Positions 31,175 to 41,109 of a stretch of DNA of 64,000 nt are shown one piece after another. Both the position numbers and the translations under genes were made by a program. The stretch is from Blepharisma stoltei (lineage: Eukaryota; Ciliophora; Heterotrichea; Heterotrichida; Blepharismidae): contig CAJZBQ010000040.1 in the NCBI GenBank assembly GCA_914767885.1, positions 496,001 to 560,000 of the forward strand, written 5' to 3'. The stretch's first letter is position 1; every line of letters begins with the position of its first letter. A model generated the notes under the pieces. That model was not told where the DNA came from. It searched no databases and was given only the letters and a program-made list of their open reading frames with translations.

Positions 31175-32480
31175 TTAGAATAAAACGAATTGTTTTCTTG
31201 CTGACCCAAAGATTTGGTTAGGCTGTACCTTGAGCACATTAAATCTAACAGTCTTTGAAATAGGTCTGCATTGTCCAATGGTAACAATATCTCCTTCTTT
31301 CACATGAGAAAAGGCAGGTGAGCAGTGGGCTGGGATGTTTTTGTGTCTCTTTTCGAATCTCTTGTACTTAGGAATGTAGTGGAGATAATTTCTTCTGATA
31401 ATGATGGTATGCTTCATTTTGGTTGAAATTACCATTCCTTTTAGAATTCTTCCTCTGATTGAGAAGGGAAGTGAGGAAGATCTTTATGTGGGGGAGCTTT
31501 GGAGACCTGAAGGAGACTCCGGGAGGCTACTTTTCTCCCTCCCCGGAAAGGACGGCGCCGGGTCACTAGACCCCTGATCAAGGAGTACCTGGGTGAGCCT
31601 CCCTGTTATCTGGCGACGTCACCATTTTTTGGTGACGTCGACAGAAAAAAGGAGTGAGCTACAGAGCCAGTGCTTAGGGCGCGAGCTTGAAGCTGGCAGC
31701 GCTGGGTAGAGGCTGAAATAAACCTCCATGACCCGCTACAGTTAATTAATCTAATCTAATCCTCTGATTGAAACTTCTCCAGTGAATGGGCATTTTCTGT
31801 CAACATAGTTTCCTTCAATTGCCTCTTTAGGAGTCACACACAAATAAAATGGCGACGACACCAACCCGTCCTCTCCCGGAACTGAGGCGAGATTGGGGAC
31901 CTTGCTGCGGCCTGAAGCCAATCCGCCCAGGGAAAGGTCTGGAATTGGTACTGGTAGTTTGTGTCCGGCTAGGTTTCCCTCCCAGTCCAACAACGACGAT
32001 CCTAGGGTCGTCCCGATAGGACACGGGGCAAGGGTTTTTCCTCTAGGGACCGCTAGTGCCAATTTGGAGGGCATGGCAGGAGCCAACAAGAGCTAAGGAG
32101 TTAATCCTTAGCTCTAACCCTAGTCTGGCGACGTGAAGCACGGTGACCCAGTCCGCCTACTTCCGGGATAGCATGACCAAGCCCCATGACCGGAAGGAGC
32201 TGAGTGGTAGCCTGTGGCACTTAGGTGCATACTGGAAGCAGGGAAGGAAAGCAAGCGAGGCGTCCAAAAGGCGGAAGAAAAGGACCTTCAGTCCTGGCCG
32301 GGAGCTACTCTATAAATTTAATTAAGATTAAGATTAAGCCTCTTTAGGAGTCTTGAATCCCAATCCGACATTCTTCCAGTATCTAACTCCTTTAGCTGTT
32401 TTTTTGGCGAAGAACTTCTTGCTTTTAAGAGATACACCATCCTGTCTCATGTAGGCTTTCTCTGTTTGCACGTCCGCCAT
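31175..32480 (-). CDS. RPS11: 40S ribosomal protein uS17 (RPS11), interrupted twice
   Basis: Three coding pieces: [13 protein letters not shown]...GFKTPKEA (from 32480), then [20 protein letters not shown], then [20 protein letters not shown] to QFVLF. Removing one duplication unit from each retroposon (517 and 309 nt) leaves 480 nt, 159 aa, the normal length. Every family motif is present ([19 protein letters not shown]-like [17 protein letters not shown]). A single essential gene carrying two retroposons in coding sequence must rely on DNA elimination, or this is not the expressed copy. Stop TAA. Confidence 0.96.
31463..31759 (+). mobile_element. SINE-like retroposon (297 bp) in RPS11
   Basis: 12-bp duplication TCCTCTGATTGA (31451-31462 and 31760-31771). 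Ends in a TTAATCTAATCTAA tail. Short compared with its relatives, probably 5'-truncated. The duplication contains no TA, so TA-TA excision inside it cannot restore the gene; precise loss of one duplication copy does (SIRGRILKG). Confidence 0.88.
31836..32337 (+). mobile_element. SINE-like retroposon (502 bp) in RPS11
   Basis: 15-bp duplication GCCTCTTTAGGAGTC (31821-31835 and 32338-32352). The 5' region is ACAAATAAAATGGCGACGAC and the 3' tail is TTAAGATTAAGATTAA. The duplication contains a TA, so TA-bounded excision would be exact, giving [14 protein letters not shown]. Confidence 0.93.
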
Positions 32481-32600
32481 TGTTTGATTAATTATAAAGA
32501 GTGCTTGGCTGCCATATATACTCATCATCTCACATTTTCACCTGACCGAAATTCAAGCTTAAATAATTGTTTAAATTTAAGTAAATTTTAGTTCTAGCGT

Positions 32601-33385
32601 CTAAACGTTGGCTTTGTATCTTTCTTCAGAGATGACGGTGCCTTGTCTGTCAATTCTTTCAAGATCTTCGTTCCTGCCTCGCATGCACCAGCCCATGTGT
32701 CTTTTTAAGAAAAGCTCTTCAGATCTTGGGATTTGTGAATGGTGGACTTGCCAGTAGACAACTAAGCCTAATGCACCTGCTAAAAGCAAAAGGACCACAA
32801 AAACTGTAAAAATTCCAAGATGATTTACACCTTCTCCTTCTCCGGTTTTGGTATTTTGACAAAATTGTCCGCTAAATCCTTGGACACATTGGCATTCCTT
32901 ATCAACACAGACTCCTCCATTTAAGCATTTCCCGGAGCAAGGACTTTGTGCATTACTTGCTATTTCAACGTCAATACATTGATAATGAATACCTTTTTCG
33001 GTCTCCCAAATCCACTGCAGAGTGCATAAATCACATATAATTTTTGTAGGGAAAGGTACAATTTTAAATTCAGTTTTTGCCTGACGACCACAAGGGAAAT
33101 ATCCAGATGCATCAGCGGAATTATCTATTGGAATCAAAGTTTCGTATATTGAATAGTCAGTGCCATGTGAAAGCCGAAGAGTGCAATTTCCTGCTTGAGA
33201 AGGCGTCCTGACAACCCATGATATAGGATTTAATGAGCCTGGGTCTGAAAGTAGATGAGACTTGCCTTTTGTGGAAGATCCGCAGGGTGGATGACCTATT
33301 AATGCCGGCTGAGAGTCTGCTCGTGGGAGTGGTTCAATTATGATGGCTTCTGGGTTAGTTTCTGCGCTTACAATTGATACTAACC
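32601..33385 (-). CDS. EGF-like single-pass membrane protein (5' end uncertain)
   Basis: At least ~260 aa. The frame starts after what looks like the end of a signal peptide (LVSIVSA/ETNPEAIII), but no in-frame ATG is visible because a TAA lies just upstream. A hidden short intron, IES or sequence error is likely. The ectodomain has scattered Cys; then an EGF-like module (CSGKCLNGGVCVDKECQCVQ, GFSGQFC), one TM helix (HLGIFTVFVVLLLLAGALGL) and a ~50-aa basic cytosolic tail ending ERYKANV. A surface receptor or adhesin is plausible. Stop TAG or TAA at 32601. Confidence 0.72.
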
Positions 33386-33495
33386 ATTAGACAGTAATTT
33401 TTTATCTTTTAAATTTGCCATTTGAAGTTGTATATTTTTAGAGCAAATTTTATGATGGAAATATAAATATTATAATTTTGATAAAAATTTAATTA

Positions 33496-34067
33496 TAATT
33501 AAAATATGGCGTCTTCGTCTGGGTGTGGCCTCCGGCCACACATACTCGACTCATATTTTAATTATATCCGGCAAGGTTTTGCCATTCTGGAAATGAGCAG
33601 CAATGCCATGGTAAGCAATTCTGCAGTGCAGAGCCTGGCCCAAGCTCAACGACCAGAATGGTTTTTTCTCCCCGAGAGAAAAGGGTTCCCAGGTTTGGAA
33701 AGGGTAAGCCCAGCAGAGTCTACAGGCAATGCCTAGACCATTCGAGCAATTACCTAGCGTGAAACTGGGCGTTACGTCCCAGGACTTGGAGTTTCCCTTT
33801 TTGCCGAAAGGCGACCAGAAATTCCATTTTTTGGAATTTCGGAAAGCCAACTCTCGTCAACTCAAGCAGCAGCCGCAGAAGCCCATAGCCCGCCCACTCA
33901 AACACTAAGCCACGGCTCACGCGCGTGGGAAGGAGTAGGTGTATGTCCTGGTGACTGGTTTATATGGCCAGTTTGGACTATACCGCAAAGCAGGTGAACC
34001 CTAATACTGGGTCCTTGGTGACTGCGTCAACACTACGGCGGACGCCTGTAAATTTAAGTTAAGTTAA
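33496..34067 (+). mobile_element. SINE-like retroposon (572 bp), intergenic
   Basis: 16-bp perfect duplication GATAAAAATTTAATTA (33480-33495 and 34068-34083). Starts TAATTAAAATATGGCGTCTTCG-like sequence and ends in a TTAAGTTAAGTTAA tail. Strongly similar to 43181-43718 over the first ~120 bp (GTGTGGCCTCCGGCCACAC versus CATGGCCTTCCGGCCATG, both palindromic) and around GTGAAACTGGGCGTTACGTC. Confidence 0.93.
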
Positions 34068-34083
34068 GATAAAAATTTAATTA

Positions 34084-36240
34084 TTATTTTTTTTTTTTTT
34101 ATTTTACAAAGCATTTAGCTTACTACTATTAAATGATGAGATTAATAGAAAATAGATCATTTTTACTTTTATTTAAACGAAAAGTCTGATAAAAATTTCA
34201 AAGAATCAATGAAAATGAGCTTCTGAATAATATAAAAGAATTGCTCTATAAGTTTTTTTCAAACGAAAGATAATAAAATAATTGAATAAATTAAAAATAT
34301 CAAATTAGATTATAACAAATGAGAGCTATTGATAATAAATATAGAGAAGCAAAAAATCAAATTAACCATAAAAAATTGCTTACCCGTGAGCAATTTTTTT
34401 TTGCTCGCTATTATAGGGAGGCTACAAAAAAATTAAAAATGTCATAATTTCCGAATATTCGAAAAAATTTAATCTAATTTATAAATATAAATTTAAAAAT
34501 GCAAGCCCCAAAATATTCAATAGATTAGCTAGAAATCTTTCTATAGCAACATATAAAAATTATTTATACAAAGAATTTTTTTTATTAAAAAATTTTTTTG
34601 TTTATACTTATAGGTGAGTTAAAACTTTTCAATATGTTTCATATTTTTTGGTCTGTGCAAATTTGAGAAAATCAAAGAAAAATTAATAGATTTTTACCTT
34701 TTATATTTCAAATAACAAAAATTGATCTTTCAAGGTAAATTAGAATATTTGCTGAAAAAATACTTATTATTCTAAATATAATGTTAATAGTGTAACCCTA
34801 TTTCTTCAAATCTAACTCCACAGAGAAAAGAATAAATATTTTTTAGAAGTAAAAAGATAATCGATGAAATGTGCAAATATCATTCTACTTCCACTTTTGT
34901 ATTTCATCTTTAACCCTATTTATAAAAAACAATTAAAAATATAAATTGGGCACAATATATTGAATTTATTTTTATGAAGAATTAAAAAAATAATAAAATG
35001 ATTAAGTTTAAAAACTCTTTAAATAGTATTTTGTTTGCATTTTATCTATTAAATTGGGCCAAGATTAATTTTATAAAAATTCGAATTTTCATAATGAATT
35101 TGCTTTTTAAAAAATGAATACTTTAAATTTTGATTAGCATTTATAAAAAATTATATAAAGATTAATCGATTTAGTTTAGAGACTCTTAAATAGCAATATT
35201 AAATTAGGTCAAAACTAATTTTATAAAAATTAGTATTTTTATCGTCAAAATTTTTCCTACAGGAAAAAATTTGTTCCAATTTAAAGAGGAAAGTATCAAA
35301 AAACGCGATGTTTTGCTTCAATTTAAAGGGGTAGTTAAATTTAACAGTTTTTTCCAGGCGTATCATACTATAAAACATTTTGATCAATAGTCCAGAACTA
35401 TTAAACCATAAATACATTTTGATTAAATGACATGGATGCAAAAATTCAAGGAAAAAATTATTTTGTCACAATTTAGAATAATCTTTATGCCTTTGCTTAT
35501 TCTCTGAATTCAAGAGGAGTTATAAATATTTTTATTTTTATCGTTTAAATCAAATATATCAATAGTAGCTTATGCTTAAATTCCAAAAATTCTTTTCACT
35601 TGCTTCAGCTTAATCCTATCCCATAACTTAATTGTCAGTATTTCTAAATAATAATTGAATAACAGTGAAATGTTTTTAAAAAAAAAATCGCACAGAATAC
35701 TCATTCTTGCCATACAAATAATTGCTAGAATGAATTTATAGCATCTGCACCGCTTTAGCGTGCTTAGCGCATGCTTCTCCACAGGAGCTTGAAGTTGATT
35801 TGCCACCTTTAGTCTTGTGTCAGAGCTACGCTAAGGCGATGCAGATGCTATACATATTTATCGCGTATTTCTATTATGGACGATTAAAACCAAAATAAAA
35901 AACCCTATTTATATATGAGGTGGTCATAAATTAAAATAAACAATTGCATATCCCGATATTAAAAATTCTCCTCTTAAGATTAACTAATATTTTTTATACA
36001 GAGAAAATTTTCATTACCTAAATGGCTAATAATTAAGGAATCCAATGAAGAAAGACGCGACTAGCTATAAGTTCAAATGCTATTATACTGGAATGAATAG
36101 CAAACCCCCAAGAAAACATTAAAAAGATCTCTATTTTTAAGCAAGGAGACTTATCTTCTTTTATATTATTATACTTTATTGCAATGAATAAGCAATTTCC
36201 TTTTGTTTTCCTTATCCTATTTTCAGATAATAAATAGTAT
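34084..36240. other. AT-rich gene-free stretch with MITE relics
   Basis: 34378-34620 is a worn family-A MITE (CCCGTGAGCAATTTTTTTTT, then a core with AAAATGCAAGCC and ATTAGCTAGAAATC). 34980-35345 resembles a family-E relic, ending with two copies of CAATTTAAAG followed by AGGAAAG or GGGGTAG. 35737-35852 is a small palindrome listed separately. No gene is supported. Confidence 0.5.
35737..35852. repeat. 116-bp inverted-repeat element
   Basis: Left end TATAGCATCTGCACCGCTTT; the right end's complement is TATAGCATCTGCATCGCCTT. The repeats extend about 26 bp and have TA edges. Another GC-richer miniature element, similar in style to 17142-17317 but unrelated in sequence. Confidence 0.8.
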
Positions 36241-36249
36241 ATCAGGTAA

Positions 36250-36645
36250 TCAATAAATTAAATTTCACGGTTAATCTGGCCATAAGCGGGCAACTCAATA
36301 GCCTTTGCTTCGTCTCGGCTCCAAAAGAGCAGACTTCATTGATCTCGGAGTTTAAAATAGGAAATTGAATGCCGCCATATTTAATTTCCAACCTGAACCA
36401 CCTATTTAGGATTAACTCCCTTGGGCAGGACCACCATTTGAAGTTTGCCCTGCTGATCCCAACAAGGAGGACCATGTGATAGGCAAAGCCTGTCTATCCC
36501 ATCTGGCACAGGAAAACATTTGGACAAGAAGCAAAACTTCCTCTTCGGCAAAGCATCCCAAGCCTGAAGGCCTACTTCAAAGGGACAGAGGCCCTGCTTT
36601 CAGCTTCATCAGGATGGACTCTTCCTGGTCAAATTCACTATTTTA
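36250..36645 (-). mobile_element. Probable SINE-like retroposon next to the zinc-finger gene
   Basis: The minus strand begins AGAAATAAAATAGTGAATTTGACC, matching the family 5' pattern, and continues GC-richer down to about 36250. No target duplication found, so the ends are approximate. It probably cut off the 5' part of the zinc-finger gene just downstream. Confidence 0.45.
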
Positions 36646-36699
36646 TTTCTCGCTAGCCAATAGTAATGCTTTTATTTATAGTAATTAGGTATAATATAA

Positions 36700-37102
36700 A
36701 ATAGAATATACCAATTGCGATAAGGCTTATCTGACGAAATATCATCTGCGTCGTCATATAAACGCCGCCCACCTTCAAATAAAGAGCTTCGTTTGCTCTC
36801 AGTGCTCAAAAGCTTTCTCCAGTAAACAGAATTTCAAGGAACACGAACTTCTCCATGCAGCTAATAAAAATTCTCCAAGCAGGACCGATATGCTCAAGCC
36901 TTTGTCTTCTCCAAGTGAAACAAAAGCAAGATCTTTGCTCTCTCTGCTGGCTATTATTTCTCACCAGCAAGAGGAGCCAGTCAAGCCCACAAAATCGAAT
37001 GCGAGGAATAAGCCAATGCCTGTACTTCCTCCTGTAGACTCAGAAAGACAAAGTCAATGGGGATTAATAAAAATCCCTATCCTGCCAATCCTATTAAGTT
37101 AG
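36700..37102 (+). CDS. C2H2 zinc-finger protein, 3' part only
   Basis: The frame reads YTNCDKAYLTKYHLRRHINAAH, a finger missing its first Cys, then CSQCSKAFSSKQNFKEHELLH, a complete finger of TFIIIA-like type. A Ser/Pro-rich tail ends at 37102. The frame is closed just upstream by TAA near 36697, exactly where the first Cys should be, so an upstream exon has been separated by an insertion. I could not locate that exon. Probable nucleic-acid binding protein. Confidence 0.6.
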
Positions 37103-38414
37103 AAAATTTAAATATCTCTTATGTTTCCTTTAATTGCATGGTCTCAGAATTAAAATTTAAAGTCACCTAAAAAATTATTGGGCAGTTACATAACTTTGGA
37201 TTTAAATCTTTTTATTTAAGAAAATTTATTGAACCTCTTTTTAGATATACTTGATTATTTTGGGAAAGAGATCTAGTAATTTCTTATCAATTAATGTTTT
37301 GGCTAGATTAAATGGTTTATTCTTGTTTAGAGTGATTAATGCTAGAATGCTAACTCCTCTCTTCTTGAGCAAAGAATATTTTCTTGTAAGGTCGAACATT
37401 TAATTTTTTATATATCGATGTTTCAGAAATCCCAAATTGAAAATATATTACTAAAAATTTAACCTATTTATTTATAATTTCAAGCTATCTAAAATGATAG
37501 AAATTTGTTAAAATTATATGCAATATTACAAAATTTTGATTTTCAAAAATCATCGTTCTGGAGAGTGTGGAGTGAGCAGCCATTTTTTATGAATTAACGA
37601 AATTTTTAGTTTCTAAATAGCATAGCTCTCAGCAGAAAAAAATTTTAGTTATGTTTTTAAAAATACTTTTTGAGATTTTGGCAATTTCATTTTTGATGGT
37701 GACGCCCATTAGTTGCTATCCATATTGAGAGATTATGGTGGCTTTACTCAGTTTTTTTTTGGAATTATGCCATGGATATACCCAAATAATTTGTTCCTCA
37801 GAAAAGTGGCGAATTTAAAGTGAGAAAAGGGATTTCTGAAATAAAAAATTAATAAATATCTAATGTTGAAATTGTTATAAAATACCAATTTTGTCGTCCC
37901 GTGACAAAATGCAACCTGGAGTTATGTATATAAACATTTAGAAATATTTTATAATTTATATAGTATTTTTCTTGAATTATGTGCCATGCTTCATTTATAG
38001 CCTCTGAAATATTTTAGATCATTATTGGCCATCCATTTTTATTTTACAAAATTAATTTGTACTTGTCAGCTTTTTTGAAAAGTAAAAACGAAATGACAAA
38101 TCTCCGTTTATGGTTTTAAGATGCCTAATCAGACTTAGACTGTATAAGGCAGTGCCCTGCACCATCATTTTTCTTGTCGGTGTTCTGCTGGGGATATAGA
38201 GATCTATTATAGTGCATTAATTATATCGACTTATTGGGGATATTCAAAGGAATAAATATAAATGCATTCTTTTATTTTCCCTATTTAATTGCTTATTTTT
38301 ATTTAATTAACCATATTGCACCTGCTTGGAACTAATCTATACTAATTTATTTCCTAATCTTCATGGTCTATAAATCTACGGATCAATTATTATGTTATTA
38401 TTATTCATAAATAT
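37103..38414. other. Intergenic AT-rich spacer
   Basis: About 1.3 kb with no supported gene, no recognisable MITE ends and no clear repeats. The base composition is typical of local spacers. Confidence 0.45.
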
Positions 38415-40346
38415 TTATTCGCCTTCAATAAAGCTTTTTAAGTTTTCATTCAATACTTGGTTGATCCTGTACAAATCCCTCGTTTTTTCTTCGAATTCCA
38501 TTGAAGATGCCAGCAAAGTATCATAGGCTGCTTTTGTTTCTTCAAGCTCATCTTCTAATTCATGGATACGCTTTTGTTGCTGTCTTGACATTAATCCAAG
38601 CTGCTGATTTTCTTCAAGCAAATTTCTTATTTTTGACTCTCTCATTTGTGTTTTATTTAATTGTGCCTTATTATAATCTTCTTTGGTCCTGAGAATTATT
38701 AAAATTGCGAGCAGAGTTAGGTGCTTGATGTCCTGCGAGTTGATCCAGACGCGAGGAAAGTGGATTCAATGGGAATAGTTTCTTAGATGGGTTTTTGTGC
38801 TAGATCTTTTTTCCTCGACCCACAGACGAGACCGAGGTGTACATCCTTCTACACTTGTTGAGATGCAATCTTTAGTCTGCAATAGGGCTAAGGCAAGCCA
38901 AAGGAGAAGATGGGCTATTTAGAAATACTTCAAACCTTGCTGACGGTCAACTATCATTAATAGTTGGCCAAAGATCAAGACCGGAATTGGCGAGTCTTTC
39001 CAATAGATTTTCTGATGTGGCTATATTGGTGATGCTGAAGAAAAAAAGCGTTAGCTATTAGTATCTAGTGCCAATGAGCGTGAAGCTAACTCATGTAGGG
39101 GCTGAAATAAATGCCTACGCAGGCTAGAATTGATCTTTAATCTAAACTAATCATTGGTCCTGATTTCTTTTATTTTTGATAAAAGTTCTTTATTTAGATG
39201 ATGAAGTCTTTGCATAGCTTTTCTCTCTTCGATTAATTTACTTTCCATTTCAGCAATTTTTTTTTCTTGCTCTCGCTCTTTTCGCTTGAGGCTTGCAGAA
39301 AATGCAGTTTGAGTGACCGGGATTTCTTTTGAAAAGGAGATATCTCTTTTTGGAGACTGGCTGTAATTTGTAGCTGTTTTTGTGAGTTTAGATTCAAGTT
39401 CTTTGATTTTATTGTCTTTTTCTCTGACTCCCCCCCCATCCTTGATCGAACGATTGATTGTAAAAATTCCTAAAAATTGGGAAAATTAACCCCCATCCTT
39501 GATCGAACGATTTTCATATCATGAAAATTTTTACAATATAAAAATATATTAGTTATCAAAAGTGGGAAGATATGCATAATAAAGTTTTTTCAGAGATTTT
39601 GAGACGACAAAAGCTTCGGAATCAACCGTATGAAGTGATTCAGTCATCAGCCTAGGCTTAAAAACTCAATAAATTTAATAAAATAGAGATTTTTTAAAAT
39701 TTTAAAAAAAAAAATTTAATTTAATAAGGAACAAATTAAAATTATACAGTTTAAAGGGGTAACTAATAAATCAAAATATTAAAAATTGATATTTTATGAA
39801 ATTAATTCAATTTTTTGCTTTAAAAATAATTATTAAATACTCTTAACCCTCTTATTTAAAAGTAAATAAAAAAATATATACATATTTTTTTTTTATATAT
39901 AAATTTTTTTTCCCAAAAATTTTTTTTTAACCCCCATCCTTGATCGAACGATGGCGAGTCGTTCGATCAAGGATGGGGGGTGGAGTGAGTTTTAACTCTA
40001 AAGATTCAACAGTTTTTGTGGAATTTTCTAATTGAGATTCTAAATATTTGATTTGATGAAGATAAATTTGATCCCTATCTTCTTCAATAAACTGTGTTTC
40101 GAACTTTCCTGAACTTTCTCTGAACCTCGAGTCTGATTGCTTTTGAGGAGACTCCAGAAATTGAATAGACATACTATTTGGTGGGAGGTCATATTCTTTT
40201 ATTGCATCTTCTTCAGTATTTTCTCAATTTCCTAATAATTCTCGAACTTGCTTGTCGATAATTTCATTTTCTTTTTCCATTTGAGCTAAGTAGTTCTCTG
40301 TTTCTTTATGTATTATGTCTGCTGAAATCTCCTTAACTGCTTCCAT
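38415..40346 (-). CDS. Coiled-coil protein, interrupted by a MITE and a retroposon
   Basis: Start ATG at 40346 (MEAVKEISADIIHKETENYL). Removing the MITE (561 nt) and one retroposon unit (471 nt) leaves 900 nt, 299 aa. TGA encodes Trp in LLGNWENTEED. Heptad-rich throughout: residues ~85-140, and again from KEREQEKKIAEMESKLIEER to the end. The MITE junction reads LELKLREKDNKIKELESKL and the retroposon junction reads SKIKEIRTKEDYNKAQL, both keeping the coiled coil. A cytoskeletal or scaffold role is likely but unspecified. Stop TAA. Confidence 0.82.
38693..39153 (+). mobile_element. SINE-like retroposon (461 bp) in the coiled-coil gene
   Basis: 10-bp duplication TTGGTCCTGA (38683-38692 and 39154-39163). 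Starts GAATTATTAAAATTGCGAGC and ends TTTAATCTAAACTAATCA. The duplication contains no TA. Losing one copy gives KEIRTKEDYN in frame. Confidence 0.85.
39428..39988 (+). mobile_element. Family-B MITE (561 bp) with TGA duplication
   Basis: Outer motif CATCCTTGATCGAACGA at 39436 and inner copy at 39494 (offset 58 bp). The right end is a perfect head-to-head hairpin with a 7-nt loop (39934-39979). Flanking duplication TGA (39425-39427 and 39986-39988), not TA. Exact loss of one TGA restores the reading frame. Confidence 0.95.
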
Positions 40347-40442
40347 TTATTTAATCATTTTTCCTTTTGGCAATTCTAATAGTAAAATTTGCTATGTTAC
40401 TCCCTTCATTGAATTATTCAATATATTCTGATAAGCAATAAA

Positions 40443-41078
40443 ATGTCTAAGATAAATTTACACTATTTCGATATTTATGGAGATGGAGAATGCATCAGAA
40501 CAATACTAACATATTTTGATATCCCGTTTAATGACCATAGAATTTCTGTTGAGGAATGGAAAAACTTAAAATCCCAAGGATTTTCAGAATTTGACTTACT
40601 TCCTGCATTAGATATAGATGGGCTAAGACTAGTAGATACAGAATCTATTTGTAATTATATAGCAAGAAAATATGAATTTTACCCCAAAAATTTCATTGAT
40701 ACTTATTTAGTTGACTCTATATGCGAATACAGAAAGTTTATTTTAGGAAGCTTTACAGAGATTTTGATTGGAGATGATTTGCCAGGATGGGAAAGGTTTA
40801 TACATGAGAAAATGCCATATTTTTTGAGAAAATTTGAAGCAAGATTAGAAAAAAATAACGGAGGATTTACTTATTTCGTAGATGTTAGCATAACCATGGC
40901 CGATTTCATGATATTTGATATTATATATAACTTTTGCTTGAGACCTGGAAAGATTGAAAAATTTGGAAACATTGTGGACATAAATGCTCCAAAATGTAAA
41001 ACGCTTTGTGAAAGAATTATAAACTCATCAGATAGATTTAGAGAATACTTAAAGAATAGACCATATCGAAAGTTTTAG
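40443..41078 (+). CDS. Glutathione S-transferase, sigma-like
   Basis: 211 aa, uninterrupted, start ATG at 40443. The thioredoxin-like N-domain begins KINLHYFDIYGDGECIRTIL, with the catalytic Tyr about residue 8. LLPALDIDG contains the cis-Pro, and DTESICNYIARKY is the glutathione-binding Glu-Ser pair. The helical C-domain has MADFMIFDIIYNF. Cytosolic glutathione conjugation or isomerisation is expected. It diverges from the coiled-coil gene across 96 bp. Stop TAG. Confidence 0.92.
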   Translation: MSKINLHYFDIYGDGECIRTILTYFDIPFNDHRISVEEWKNLKSQGFSEFDLLPALDIDGLRLVDTESICNYIARKYEFYPKNFIDTYLVDSICEYRKFILGSFTEILIGDDLPGWERFIHEKMPYFLRKFEARLEKNNGGFTYFVDVSITMADFMIFDIIYNFCLRPGKIEKFGNIVDINAPKCKTLCERIINSSDRFREYLKNRPYRKF

Positions 41079-41109
41079 TTTGAATTATAAGTGAATAAAT
41101 ATAAAATTA

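Noticed and set aside
31751-32325. Several frames in both orientations in the RPS11 region.
   Set aside because: They arise from retroposon sequence inserted between RPS11 coding pieces; only the short RPS11 piece at 31760-31835 is real.
34084-35580. Short minus-strand frames at 35199-35441 and nearby considered as genes.
   Set aside because: AT-rich, low complexity and overlapping a family-E MITE relic.
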